Positions 1 to 11,851 of a DNA stretch of 64,000 nt are shown here, piece after piece (positions within the stretch are counted from its first letter, which is position 1; each line of letters begins with the position of its first letter). The DNA comes from Elusimicrobiota bacterium (GTDB lineage Bacteria; Elusimicrobiota; Elusimicrobia; UBA1565; UBA9628): the NCBI GenBank assembly GCA_028868375.1, contig JAGWUP010000001.1:124001-188000 (forward strand). The letters are read 5' to 3'. Position numbers and translations under genes: made by a program. The notes below the pieces were generated by a model that worked only from the letters and a program-made list of their open reading frames with translations, did no database searches and had not been told where the DNA came from.

Positions 1-68
1 TGGTCCAGACCGCGCGCGCGCGCTCCAAGATTCGCCACTACCTGCGCGAGCAGGGAATCGTCGCCTAG
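1..68 (+). CDS. RelA/SpoT family (p)ppGpp synthetase/hydrolase, C-terminal end (partial)
   Basis: Only the last 21 codons are in the window. They read VQTARARSKIRHYLREQGIV plus a final Ala and a TAG stop at 66-68. The ARSKIRxxLR segment is typical of the end of the TGS region in RelA/SpoT proteins, where 'T-xARSKIRxW' follows the TGS fold. In full-length Rel proteins helical and ACT domains follow this point, so a stop here suggests a short HD-synthetase-TGS form without the regulatory C-terminus. The call rests on a short stretch and could be confirmed only from upstream sequence. Confidence 0.6.
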   Translation, partial: VQTARARSKIRHYLREQGIVA

Positions 69-77
69 GCTGCAAGC

Positions 78-1709
78 CTAAAGCCGCGACTCTTCGTCGT
101 GCCGGCGCCTTTCGGCCGCGAACGCCCCCGCCGGGATTTCCCCCCGGGAGCGCGCGTCCTCGAAGGCGGCCCGGTCGCGCGGCAGCAGCCAGCGGTACTC
201 GTGCGCGGCCAGCCAGGACGGCGCGACCGCGGAACGCTCGACGAACAGGAGTGCCTTGTCGTCCCAATAGACCAGGGCCCAGCTCCGGCGCGGGAAATAC
301 TCCAGGTACCAGGGCCGCTGGAACGTCCTGGTCGAGCCATCCGGATAGCGGCGCGTGGCGGGGAAGGTAACGGCCCTGTTGCCCACCAAGGCGCCCGTCA
401 AGGCGTAGCGCGACAGAAAGCTTTCCCAAGCCCGCGGCGAGCGCGTCGCGGCGGCCTCCTGCGCGAGAATATCCTGGAAGATGTAGCGCCCATCCGTGAA
501 AACCGGGCGAGAAGGCCCCAGACGCCAGCCAAGATAGCCGCCCCAGCCCCAGTCGTTGAAGAGGCGCAAGGGCGTTAGGGCCGTTCCGTGGCATGCGACG
601 AATTCGGCCGCCCGCACGGGAACATCCTTGTCGTTGAACGGGCCCGCCAGGTAAAGCCGCGGGGCAAGCCAGCCGGCGTAGGCGAGGCCGGAAATCCAAA
701 CCGCCGCGAGCAGGGCGCGCGGGCGGCCGATCGCCCGGGCGGCCAGCGCCGCCAGCAAAACGGCGACGACGCCGAAGAATGCGGCCAGCCGCTCGTGGCG
801 CCAGGCGCCGAGACCGAGGAAAACGGCGAGCAAGATGAGGCCCCAGGGCAAGGCGCGGCGCAAACCCTCGCGGCGCGCTCGAACGACAAGCGCGCCCAGG
901 GCGAGAACGGCTAGAACCATCAGCCCGTAGACCGGCCAATACGCGGGATTGGCCAAGTTCAGGGGGCGCCATTCGGCGATGTCCCGCGAAAGTTCCGCGC
1001 CCTCGCGCAAATGGAGCAGGGCCACGGCGTAGGGGCCGGCGCCGTAAGGGTTGAGCAGCGAGCCGCAGGCCGCGGCGGCCCCAAGGCCCGCCATGCGACG
1101 CGCCGGTCGCCATCGGCCGGCGATCAGCTCCCCCGCCGCGTACAGAGCCGCGCCGGCCAAGGCGAGCGGAAATCCCGCGTGCAGGTCGCTCCAAAGGGCG
1201 AAGAGGGCGGCGGCGCCCAGCCACGAGCGCCAGGAGGGTTTCCATAGATCGGCCCGCATCGCTTCCAGTCCCGCCAGACAGACGGTAAACAGCAGCACGG
1301 AGAACAGCTCCGGCCTGAGATCGGACCAGGAGAAGGCCGCCAGGGCCCACAACAGGAGTGCCGAGGCCCGCAATCCCGGAGCGACGCCGTCGACGCGCAG
1401 GCAGCGATCGAAAGCGAGCCAGCAGAGCAGCATCAGCGCGGACTTAAGCGCCCACAGCCCGGCCAGGCCGCCGCCGGCATAGGCGCCGTAGAACAGCAGC
1501 TCGCTGCCCCACTCGAAATCGAGCCAGGGGGCGCCGCGCTTGGTAAAGGACAGAAAATCCGCCGAGGGGACCGCGGCATGCGCGGCGATCCAGCGGCCGG
1601 CAGAGAGATGCCAGAAGAGGTCCGGATTGTAGATCGGCAGCAGGAAAACAGGAAGGGCCACGGCGCAAGCCGCGGCCCACGGCAGCAGCCCTTTTAGAGG
1701 GCGGTTCAC
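78..1709 (-). CDS. Polytopic membrane protein, possible GT-C-like glycosyltransferase
   Basis: A 543-residue integral membrane protein. The first 25 residues form a hydrophobic helix, and hydrophobic segments rich in Ala, Leu and Trp recur to about residue 350. An acidic/aromatic motif, NPDLFWHLSAGRW, follows the first helix, and PWLDFEWGSELLFY lies before the next. This early acidic loop after TM1 resembles the periplasmic loop of GT-C glycosyltransferases of the PMT type, but no diagnostic signature is certain. The last ~190 residues are less hydrophobic (for example FNDWGWGGYLGW) and are probably extracytoplasmic. The gene starts 7 bp after the rpmB stop on the same strand, so the two are probably co-transcribed. 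Substrate unknown. Confidence 0.7.
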   Translation of the reverse strand: MNRPLKGLLPWAAACAVALPVFLLPIYNPDLFWHLSAGRWIAAHAAVPSADFLSFTKRGAPWLDFEWGSELLFYGAYAGGGLAGLWALKSALMLLCWLAFDRCLRVDGVAPGLRASALLLWALAAFSWSDLRPELFSVLLFTVCLAGLEAMRADLWKPSWRSWLGAAALFALWSDLHAGFPLALAGAALYAAGELIAGRWRPARRMAGLGAAAACGSLLNPYGAGPYAVALLHLREGAELSRDIAEWRPLNLANPAYWPVYGLMVLAVLALGALVVRARREGLRRALPWGLILLAVFLGLGAWRHERLAAFFGVVAVLLAALAARAIGRPRALLAAVWISGLAYAGWLAPRLYLAGPFNDKDVPVRAAEFVACHGTALTPLRLFNDWGWGGYLGWRLGPSRPVFTDGRYIFQDILAQEAAATRSPRAWESFLSRYALTGALVGNRAVTFPATRRYPDGSTRTFQRPWYLEYFPRRSWALVYWDDKALLFVERSAVAPSWLAAHEYRWLLPRDRAAFEDARSRGEIPAGAFAAERRRHDEESRL

Positions 1710-1716
1710 ATTGGTA

Positions 1717-1911
1717 TTATTTCGCGGGACGGATCGCCTTCCCCGATCGGATGCAATCGGTGCAGACGTAGGCGGTCTGCGCTCGGCCGGAGAGCAGGAC
1801 CTTCTGCCTCTGCAGGTTCGGGCGGAAGGTGCGCTTGCTGGCCTTGTGGGAGTGGCTGTAGCTGTAGCCCGTTCTGGGCCCTTTGCTGCAAATGCTGCAC
1901 TTGAATGCCAT
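1717..1911 (-). CDS. rpmB: 50S ribosomal protein L28
   Basis: A 64-residue protein beginning MAFKCSICSKGPRTGYSYSH, with the conserved S-H-x-x-xKR segment and a second Cys pair (CTDCI). Two CxxC pairs mark the zinc-binding form of L28, a late-assembling protein of the large ribosomal subunit. The chosen ATG at 1911 gives the family's normal N-terminus; an in-frame ATG ten codons upstream would add an atypical extension. A GAGG Shine-Dalgarno-like sequence lies about 10 nt upstream. The gene is divergent from recG, with 54 bp between the two start codons that must hold both leader regions. The membrane-protein gene follows immediately. Confidence 0.95.
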   Translation of the reverse strand: MAFKCSICSKGPRTGYSYSHSHKASKRTFRPNLQRQKVLLSGRAQTAYVCTDCIRSGKAIRPAK

Positions 1912-1965
1912 GGCGTTTACCTCAAACAAGGATTTTATCAAACCCAGCCCATCGGCGCAACACGC

Positions 1966-4065
1966 ATGACGCCCGCCTCCCCGACCACCGACACGCCGCT
2001 GCAGTTCCTCAAGGGCGTCGGCCCCAAGCGCGCCGACATCTTCCGCTCCCTGGGCGTGGAGACGGTGCTGGACCTGCTGTACTACTTCCCGCGGGAATGG
2101 CAGGACAGAAGCGAGACCGCCGATCTGTCCCTGCCCACGGCCTCCGGCTTGGTCGTCTTAAAGGGGAGAGTCCTGCGCGCGCGGCAGTTTCCCGCCGGGC
2201 CATCCTTGGCTCTCTTCAAGGCGTCCCTGGCCGCCCGTCAGGGCGACGTCGAAGCCGTCTGGTTCAAGCATCTCAACCATCGATTCGACGTCTTCTCCGG
2301 GCTCAAGAAAGACGCGGCTCCAGGCTCCGATCTCTGGATCGTGGGGCGCGCCGAACCGTCGCCGTCCGGAATCCGGAATGTCCGCGTCGAGGAGCACTAC
2401 CTCCTCTCCAACGAACGCTGGCCGATCCACGTGCGGCGGCTGACCCCCATCTATCCCTTGACCCAAGGCCTGAGCCAGCGCCTCCTTAGGGAGCTGCAGT
2501 TCAAGGCCCTATCGGCGGCCGGCGCCGCAAGCGAGACGATCCCCCCGGCCCTGGCCCGCTCGCGCGGCCTCCTGTCGGCCGCCCAGGCGCTGCGCGCGAT
2601 CCACTTCCCCGGCTCGCCGCAGGAGCTGGACGCGGCCCGCTCGCGCCTGGCCTACGAGGAGCTGCTGCTCTTGGAGCTGGCCTGGAGCCTGAAGCGCCGC
2701 CAGGCCCGACAGCTCGTCAAGGGTTTTTCCTACGCGATCAAGCGCACCCTGCTCACCCCGTTCCGAAACCAGCTCGGCTTCGTCTTGACCGGGGCGCAGA
2801 AACGGGTGATCAACGAGATTTTCGCCGATCTCCAGCGGCCGGCCCCGATGACGCGCCTGCTCCAAGGCGACGTCGGCTCCGGAAAGACCGTCGTGGCCCT
2901 GGCCGCCCTGCTGCTGGCCGTAGAGAACGGGCATCAGGGAGCGCTGATGGCCCCCACCGAGGTCCTGGCCGAGCAGCACCTGGCGACGGCCCGCAGGATG
3001 CTGCGCGGCCTGCCGGCGCGCGTGGCGCTGCTGACCTCGCGCGTGACGGGCGCCAAGAGAAAGGCCGTTTTGGCGCAGCTTGCGCGCGGGGAAATCGACC
3101 TGGTCATCGGCACGCATGCCCTGCTGGAGACGGGCGTGGCGCTGCCCCGCCTGCGGCTGGCCGTCATCGACGAGCAGCACCGCTTCGGCGTCCGACAACG
3201 CGCCACTCTGCGCCAAAAGGGCGGCCCCTTGATCGACCTCTTGATCATGACCGCCACGCCGATTCCGCGCACGCTGGCCCTGTCTCTCTACGGCGACCTG
3301 GACGTCTCGACCATCGACGAGCTGCCCCCGGGCAAGGCGCGCGTCGAGACCCTGCGCGTCGGCGAAACGGAGGCCTTGGAGCGCCTCAAGGCGGCGGCGG
3401 CCGTCGGGCAACAGGCTTACGTCGTCTACCCTGTCATCGAGGACTCGGCGGACGCGGACCTGCGCTCGGCCAAGGCCGAGTTCGAGCGCCTGCGCTCCGG
3501 CCCCCTGGCGTCGCTGTCGGTCGATTTGATCCACGGGGCGATGCCGGGGCGCAGGAAGACGGCCGTGATGGAGGCCTTCGCCGCCGGACGGACGCAGGTC
3601 CTGGTGGCCACCCAGGTCATCGAGGTCGGCATCGACGTCCCCAACGCGACGATCATGGTCATCCAAAACGCAGACCGCTTCGGCCTGGCCAGCCTGCACC
3701 AGCTGCGCGGCCGCATCGGCAGGGGCGCCGCCGCCTCCGCCTGCTGCCTGGTTTCCGCTTCCGCCACGCCCGCGGCCGACCAGCGCTTGAAAACTCTCTG
3801 CTCCTCCGGCGACGGCTTCCGCATCGCGGAGGAGGACCTGCGGCTGCGCGGACCCGGAGAATTCCTGGGGACCTGCCAGCATGGAGAGCTTTCCCTGCGC
3901 GCGGCGGACCTGGTCCGGGACGCGTCCCTGCTGGCCCAGGCCCGCGACGACGCCGAAACGCTGCTGGCCCGCGACCAAGGCCTATCCCGTCCCGAAAACC
4001 GCGCCCTCAAGGAACGCCTGCTGGAGCTCTACGGGCGGCGCTGGAACTGGATCGACCTGGAGTGA
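1966..4065 (+). CDS. recG: ATP-dependent DNA helicase RecG
   Basis: A 699-residue protein matching RecG in length and order of parts. The N-terminal wedge begins with a helix-hairpin-like LQFLKGVGPKRADIFRSLGV and YYFPREWQDRS. The superfamily 2 motor follows: motif I GDVGSGKTVVA, motif II DEQHRFGVRQR, motif III MTATPIPRTLAL, and motif VI near QLRGRIGRG. RecG remodels stalled replication forks and branches Holliday junctions. The ATG at 1966 (MTPASPTTDTPLQFLKG) is preferred because the upstream in-frame extension overlaps rpmB antisense and has no family resemblance. Shine-Dalgarno match is poor. The gene is followed by 129 bp that hold a putative promoter and terminator before metH. Confidence 0.95.
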   Translation: MTPASPTTDTPLQFLKGVGPKRADIFRSLGVETVLDLLYYFPREWQDRSETADLSLPTASGLVVLKGRVLRARQFPAGPSLALFKASLAARQGDVEAVWFKHLNHRFDVFSGLKKDAAPGSDLWIVGRAEPSPSGIRNVRVEEHYLLSNERWPIHVRRLTPIYPLTQGLSQRLLRELQFKALSAAGAASETIPPALARSRGLLSAAQALRAIHFPGSPQELDAARSRLAYEELLLLELAWSLKRRQARQLVKGFSYAIKRTLLTPFRNQLGFVLTGAQKRVINEIFADLQRPAPMTRLLQGDVGSGKTVVALAALLLAVENGHQGALMAPTEVLAEQHLATARRMLRGLPARVALLTSRVTGAKRKAVLAQLARGEIDLVIGTHALLETGVALPRLRLAVIDEQHRFGVRQRATLRQKGGPLIDLLIMTATPIPRTLALSLYGDLDVSTIDELPPGKARVETLRVGETEALERLKAAAAVGQQAYVVYPVIEDSADADLRSAKAEFERLRSGPLASLSVDLIHGAMPGRRKTAVMEAFAAGRTQVLVATQVIEVGIDVPNATIMVIQNADRFGLASLHQLRGRIGRGAAASACCLVSASATPAADQRLKTLCSSGDGFRIAEEDLRLRGPGEFLGTCQHGELSLRAADLVRDASLLAQARDDAETLLARDQGLSRPENRALKERLLELYGRRWNWIDLE

Positions 4066-4071
4066 CGCGCC

Positions 4072-4100
4072 TTGCCGAGCCACGGTAAATAGGCTAAACT
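4072..4100 (+). promoter_or_regulatory. Candidate sigma70-type promoter for metH
   Basis: TTGCCG at 4072-4077 and TAAACT at 4095-4100 are separated by exactly 17 bp, directly after the recG stop. A start near 4107 would give a leader of about 88 nt that runs into the hairpin at 4167-4183. Seen by eye only; both hexamers have mismatches to consensus. Confidence 0.35.
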
Positions 4101-4141
4101 AAAGCTCTTAGGCGAGGATTTCTCCCGAATTGCCGCGGCCG

Positions 4142-4194
4142 ACTGCGCGCTAAAGAGGGCTTGAAGACCGCGCCAAGCGCGGTTTTTTTATTTT
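4142..4194 (+). terminator. Intrinsic terminator abutting metH, with a competing hairpin (possible attenuator)
   Basis: ACCGCGC (4167-4173), loop CAA, GCGCGGT (4177-4183) and a run of T ending at 4194 form a strong Rho-independent terminator. It stops one base before the metH ATG. An upstream segment, ACTGCGC at 4142-4148, can pair with the same 3' arm (seven pairs, one G-U), so two mutually exclusive structures exist. This is what an attenuator or riboswitch expression platform looks like. The simpler alternative is that it only ends the recG transcript. No known SAM, SAH or cobalamin aptamer was recognised in 4100-4140. Confidence 0.5.
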
Positions 4195-7713
<3,519 letters not shown>

Positions 7714-7725
7714 TACAGTAGGGCC

Positions 7726-8214
7726 ATGTCACGGCTCGCCGTCTATCCGGGCAGCTTCGATCCCGTGACGAAGGGCCATCTCGACATCATCCAGCGCGCC
7801 GCCCGCCTCTTTGACTTCGTCATCGTCGCCGTCTCCAACAACTCCGCCAAGCGCCACACCTTCAGCGTCTCCGACCGCATCGAGATGATCGAGGGCTCGA
7901 TCCGAGGCCTGCCCAACGTCGACGTCGACACCTTCTCCGGCCTGTTGGTCGACTATCTGCGCTCAAAGAAATCGCACATCCTCATCCGGGGAGTGCGCGT
8001 CGTCTCGGACATGGACTACGAATTCCAATTGGCCTCCTTCAATCGACGCTTATACAAGGAAGTGGAAACGGTCTTTCTGATGCCGGACGAGCAGTACACC
8101 TACTTGGCCGCCTCGATGGTCAAGGAAGTGGCCCGGCTGGGCGCTTCCGTCGACCCCTTCGTCACCCCCGTCGTGGCGCGGACGCTCAAGCGGACGCTCA
8201 AACGCTCGCGCTAA
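7726..8214 (+). CDS. coaD: Phosphopantetheine adenylyltransferase
   Basis: A 162-residue nucleotidyltransferase that adenylylates 4'-phosphopantetheine to dephospho-CoA, the penultimate step of CoA synthesis. The N-terminal YPGSFDPVTKGHLDII contains the T/S-x-G-H nucleotidyltransferase signature (His18). RGVR and an SSxxVKE-like motif (AASMVKEVARLG) near residue 130 are also typical of CoaD. Length is normal for the family. It lies 12 bp after metH, so the two probably share a transcript, and a small membrane-anchored gene follows after 10 bp. Confidence 0.96.
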   Translation: MSRLAVYPGSFDPVTKGHLDIIQRAARLFDFVIVAVSNNSAKRHTFSVSDRIEMIEGSIRGLPNVDVDTFSGLLVDYLRSKKSHILIRGVRVVSDMDYEFQLASFNRRLYKEVETVFLMPDEQYTYLAASMVKEVARLGASVDPFVTPVVARTLKRTLKRSR

Positions 8215-8224
8215 ATCAGGATCT

Positions 8225-8689
8225 ATGACCGCCAGGAGCCGCCGGCTTCTCATCGCCGCGGCCGGGCTTCTGCTGGCGGCGCTGCTGGCGGCCTGGCCGT
8301 GGCGGCATGCCCCTCTCGCGACGCGTCCGAGCGCGCCGGAGCCTGCCCAAGGCGCGTCTCCCCGCGCGCCGGCCGCCTTGCCCGGAAGCCCCCCGCCCTT
8401 TACCAACGAGGACCAGCACGCCTACCTGGAGCGGCAGCGCAAGGCCGCCGGGATGGTGATTCTCCGGAATGGTCAGGGCGAGCCGCCGCGTCCATTCTTC
8501 GACATGAGCCTGGACCCGGCCAGCCGCAGGGCCCGCGTCAGGGCCGTGCTCCGTCAATTGTCGGATATGCGCCAGCAAGTCGACGAGGCCTCCGGCAGGC
8601 GTCCGGTGCCGATTGCGGGCACGACGGCCCCATTGCTGCGCTCCAACGGCGACGACAACGACAAACCCGTCGAACCGGCCCGAAAGTAA
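8225..8689 (+). CDS. Membrane-anchored hypothetical protein
   Basis: A 154-residue protein not recognised. Residues 7-24 form a single hydrophobic helix after a basic start (MTARSRRLLIAAAGLLLAAL), so it is a signal anchor or uncleaved signal. A Pro/Ala-rich linker spans residues 30-58. The rest is a small soluble domain beginning FTNEDQHAYLERQRKAAGM, with a helical, Arg-rich segment around residues 95-125. It sits 10 bp after coaD and 50 bp before the M3 peptidase gene, in the same direction, suggesting co-expression. Codon usage resembles the neighbours, which supports it as a real gene. Confidence 0.65.
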   Translation: MTARSRRLLIAAAGLLLAALLAAWPWRHAPLATRPSAPEPAQGASPRAPAALPGSPPPFTNEDQHAYLERQRKAAGMVILRNGQGEPPRPFFDMSLDPASRRARVRAVLRQLSDMRQQVDEASGRRPVPIAGTTAPLLRSNGDDNDKPVEPARK

Positions 8690-8739
8690 GCGCCTTTCTC
8701 TCGGCTCCAAGGCGCCGGCGCTTTGCTAATCTATCGTCC

Positions 8740-10809
8740 ATGCTGAACCTACTCCTCGCCGTGGCCCTCTGCGCGCCCGCCCGCGCCGACTTCTCCCCGT
8801 CCCCGGACTTGAATTTCACCCGCGACGCGCGGGAACTGGCGGCCCACTGCGCCGCGGCCAGAAGCCGCGCCGAGAGTCGCCTCCAAGGCCTGGCGAAGCT
8901 GCCGGCGCGCGCGCGGACCTTCCAAAACACGCCCGCGGCCTTGGACCTGATCCTGTGGGATCTCAACGACGAGACGGCCTCGGACACCTTCTCGAAATAC
9001 GTCTCCATCTCCTCCTCGGTCCGCGGCGCCGCCAACGACTGCGAGACGGCGATCGGCCAGTTCATGATCGACGCTTATTCCAGGGAGGACCTCTACAAGG
9101 CCCTCGGCGACTACGCCGCCCAAAAGCCCGTTCTCGCGGGCGAGGACGCCAGGCTGCTGCGCGAGGAGCTGCTCGACTTCAAGCGCAGCGGCGTGGCGCT
9201 GCCTGCCGCCAAGCGCAAGCGCCTGGAGGCCATCCGCCGCGAGATCGTCAAGCTGGAGGCCGATTTCAGCCGCAACCTCAACAACGTCAAGGACTATGCC
9301 GTCTTCACCCGCGCGCAGCTCGACGGGCTGCCGGCGGACTACATCGCGCGGCTGCCGCGCCAGGGCTCCGGCTACCGCGTCTCCGTGGATTATCCGGACT
9401 ATTTCCCGTTCATGGACAACGCCAAGGATCCGGCGGCGCGGCGCGCCTTGGAGACGCTCTTCGACAACCGCGCCTGGCGCCCCAACGAGCCGCTGCTGCG
9501 CCGGGCCCTGGCCCTGCGCCGCGAGGCGGCCCGGCTGCTCGGCTATCCCAATCACGCGGCCTACGTCCTGGCCCAGGACCACATGGCCAAGAATCCCGCC
9601 ACGGTGGACCGCTTCCTGGCGCGGCTGGCGCGCAGGCTAAAGCCCCTGGCCGAGTCCGAGCTGCGCGAGCTGCGGCGGCTCAAGGACCAGGAGCTGGGCA
9701 AGCGCAGCGACCACGTCATCCATCTCTGGGATTGGCGCTACTACGACAACATGCTCATGCGGCGCCATCACGTCGACACGGAGAAGATCAAGGCCTATTT
9801 CCCCCTCCAAACGGTGACGCGCGGCCTGCTCGAGGTCTACCAGAAATTGCTCGGCGTGCGCTTCCGGCGGATCAAGGACCCCGCCCCCTCGGCGATCTGG
9901 AGCCCCGACGTGCCGCTCTACGAGATCAGCGACGCCCGCAGCGGCAGGACGATCGGCTACTTCTATCTTGATCTCTTCCCCCGCGACGGCAAGTACAAGC
10001 ACGCCGCCTCCTTCGACATCGTGCACGGCCGGCGCTTGGCGGACGGCAGCTACCAGAAGCCGGTCTCCGCCATCGTCGCCAACTTCCCCAGGCCGGAGCC
10101 GGGCGAGCCTTCCCTTCTGCATTTCGGGGTCCATGAGGAAGTCGAGACCTTCTTCCACGAGTTCGGCCACATCATGCACCAAACCCTGACCCAGGCGCGC
10201 TACGGCCGCTTCTCCGGCTCCAACGTGGCCCAGGACTTCGTCGAGGCCCCCTCGCAGATGCTCGAGAATTGGGTCTGGAGCCCCAAAATCCTCGATATGC
10301 TCTCCGGCCGCTACGACGACCCCTCCCGCAAGCTTCCCCGCAAGGAGTTGGAGGAGATGATCGCCTCCAGGAACATCGACGTCGGCTTGAAGAACGAGCG
10401 GCAGCTCGTCTTCGCCACCGTGGACATGGATTACCACGAAAAAGGCGTCTCCGACCCCGCCGCGGATTGGGCCCGCCGCTCCAAGCAAATCATGCTGATC
10501 CCGATGATCCCCGGCACCCATCCGGAGGCCAGCTTCGGCCATATCATGGGCGGCTACGACGCCGGCTACTACGGCTATTTATGGTCGCAAGTCTACGCCG
10601 ACGACATGTTCAGCGTCTTCGAGAAGGCCGGCTTGCTCAACCCGTCCGTCGGTCTGCGCTACCGCGGGGACATCCTGGAGCGCGGCTCCTCTCGCGACGA
10701 GGAAAAATCCCTCGAGGCCTTCCTCGGGCGCAAGCCCAACGACGAGTCCTTCCTGCGCCACATCGGGCTCTCCTCCGGAAACGCCGCGGCCAGCGCGCCG
10801 GGGCGATAG
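8740..10809 (+). CDS. Exported M3-family metallopeptidase (thimet oligopeptidase-like)
   Basis: A 689-residue zinc oligopeptidase. The catalytic HExxH is seen as FFHEFGHIMHQTLTQARYG at about residues 467-485, with the downstream third-ligand region FVEAPSQMLENWVW, both standard for M3 peptidases. A signal peptide, MLNLLLAVALCAPARA, followed by DFSPS places the enzyme in the periplasm or outside the cell. That is unusual, because most M3 peptidases such as Dcp and OpdA act in the cytoplasm. The ATG at 8740 was chosen because it starts the signal peptide; the open frame extends far upstream only as a shadow of the preceding gene. It probably degrades short peptides. Confidence 0.93.
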   Translation: MLNLLLAVALCAPARADFSPSPDLNFTRDARELAAHCAAARSRAESRLQGLAKLPARARTFQNTPAALDLILWDLNDETASDTFSKYVSISSSVRGAANDCETAIGQFMIDAYSREDLYKALGDYAAQKPVLAGEDARLLREELLDFKRSGVALPAAKRKRLEAIRREIVKLEADFSRNLNNVKDYAVFTRAQLDGLPADYIARLPRQGSGYRVSVDYPDYFPFMDNAKDPAARRALETLFDNRAWRPNEPLLRRALALRREAARLLGYPNHAAYVLAQDHMAKNPATVDRFLARLARRLKPLAESELRELRRLKDQELGKRSDHVIHLWDWRYYDNMLMRRHHVDTEKIKAYFPLQTVTRGLLEVYQKLLGVRFRRIKDPAPSAIWSPDVPLYEISDARSGRTIGYFYLDLFPRDGKYKHAASFDIVHGRRLADGSYQKPVSAIVANFPRPEPGEPSLLHFGVHEEVETFFHEFGHIMHQTLTQARYGRFSGSNVAQDFVEAPSQMLENWVWSPKILDMLSGRYDDPSRKLPRKELEEMIASRNIDVGLKNERQLVFATVDMDYHEKGVSDPAADWARRSKQIMLIPMIPGTHPEASFGHIMGGYDAGYYGYLWSQVYADDMFSVFEKAGLLNPSVGLRYRGDILERGSSRDEEKSLEAFLGRKPNDESFLRHIGLSSGNAAASAPGR

Positions 10810-10828
10810 TCTTGTAGAATGGCCTCGC

Positions 10829-10902
10829 GCCCCCGTAGCTCAGTCGGTTAGAGCAGCCCGCTCATAACGGGTTGGTCCCTGGTTCGAGTCCAGGCGGGGG
10901 CA
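10829..10902 (+). tRNA. tRNA with CAT anticodon (elongator Met or Ile2)
   Basis: A complete 74-nt cloverleaf. Acceptor stem GCCCCCG/CGGGGGC, D-arm GCTC...GAGC, anticodon stem GCCCG/CGGGT closing the loop CTCATAA, T-arm CCTGG-TTCGAGT-CCAGG, discriminator A. No CCA is encoded. A CAT anticodon with this loop occurs both in elongator tRNA-Met and in the tRNA-Ile whose C34 is changed to lysidine by TilS. Sequence alone does not separate them here. The acceptor pair G1-C72 argues against initiator tRNA-fMet. Confidence 0.95.
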
Positions 10903-10934
10903 GCGATTTCTTTCCTAGAATGGTCAATAACGGC

Positions 10935-11819
10935 ATGGGACGCAAAAACCTCAAGGGCATCGTGCTGGCCGGCGGCTCCGGAACGCGGCTGTTCCCGGCG
11001 ACGCGCGCGTTGAGCAAGCAGCTCGTCCCCGTCTACGACAAGCCGATGATCTACTATCCCCTCTCGACCTTGATGCTGGCCGGCATCCGCGAGATCTTGA
11101 TCATCACGACCCCGGAGGATCAGGCCTGCTTTCAAAAACTGCTCGGCGACGGCTCCCAGATAGGCCTGACGCTGTCCTACGCGGTCCAGCCCAAGCCGGA
11201 AGGCCTGGCCCAAGCCTTCGTCATCGGAGCCGATTTCGTGGAGCAAGATCGCGTCGCCCTGGTCCTGGGCGACAACATCTTTTACGGCCACGGCCTGCCC
11301 GAAAGCTTGCTCTCGGCCGCGAAGCGAGAGGAGGGCGCGACCGTCTTCGCCTACCAGGTGCGCGATCCGGAGCGCTACGGTGTCGTCGAGTTCGATCCCT
11401 CCGGGCGGGCGATCAGCCTCGAGGAGAAGCCCCGCGCGCCGCGCTCCTCCTATGCCGTCACCGGCCTCTATTTTTACGACAACTCCGTGCTGTCCAAGGC
11501 CTCGGCGCTCAAGCCCTCGGCGCGCGGCGAGCTGGAGATCACGGACCTCAACCGCCGCTATCTCGAGAGCGGCCGGCTGTCCGTCCAGAAGCTCGGCCGC
11601 GGCGTCGCTTGGCTGGACACCGGCACGCACGAAGCCCTGCTGCAGGCCTCGACCTTCATCCAGGTCATAGAGGAGCGCCAGGGCTTGAAGGTCGCTTGCC
11701 TCGAGGAGATCGCCTACGGCCTGGGCTACATAGATCGCGCCAATCTCCTGAAGCTGGCCCGCCCCATGGCGGGAAACGACTACGGCCGCTACCTCCTGCG
11801 GCTGGCCGACGAGCGCTGA
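10935..11819 (+). CDS. rfbA: Glucose-1-phosphate thymidylyltransferase
   Basis: A 294-residue sugar nucleotidyltransferase making dTDP-glucose, the first step towards dTDP-rhamnose and related surface sugars. The N-terminal [20 protein letters not shown] is the pyrophosphorylase signature. [32 protein letters not shown] and [15 protein letters not shown] are all characteristic of the RfbA/RmlA family. Length equals the family norm. The ATG at 10935 (MGRKNLKG) gives the usual N-terminus; another in-frame ATG at 10920 is possible. No rfbB, rfbC or rfbD lies beside it, so the rest of the pathway must be elsewhere. The gene begins only 33 bp after the tRNA. Confidence 0.94.
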   Translation: MGRKNLKGIVLAGGSGTRLFPATRALSKQLVPVYDKPMIYYPLSTLMLAGIREILIITTPEDQACFQKLLGDGSQIGLTLSYAVQPKPEGLAQAFVIGADFVEQDRVALVLGDNIFYGHGLPESLLSAAKREEGATVFAYQVRDPERYGVVEFDPSGRAISLEEKPRAPRSSYAVTGLYFYDNSVLSKASALKPSARGELEITDLNRRYLESGRLSVQKLGRGVAWLDTGTHEALLQASTFIQVIEERQGLKVACLEEIAYGLGYIDRANLLKLARPMAGNDYGRYLLRLADER

Positions 11820-11851
11820 CGCCCGCCTGGCGGAGCCGCGGATTTCAAGCT

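Noticed and set aside
2509-3978. A 489-codon minus-strand open frame opposite recG
   Set aside because: Composition artefact of the GC-rich third codon positions; no recognisable protein and recG motifs are intact.
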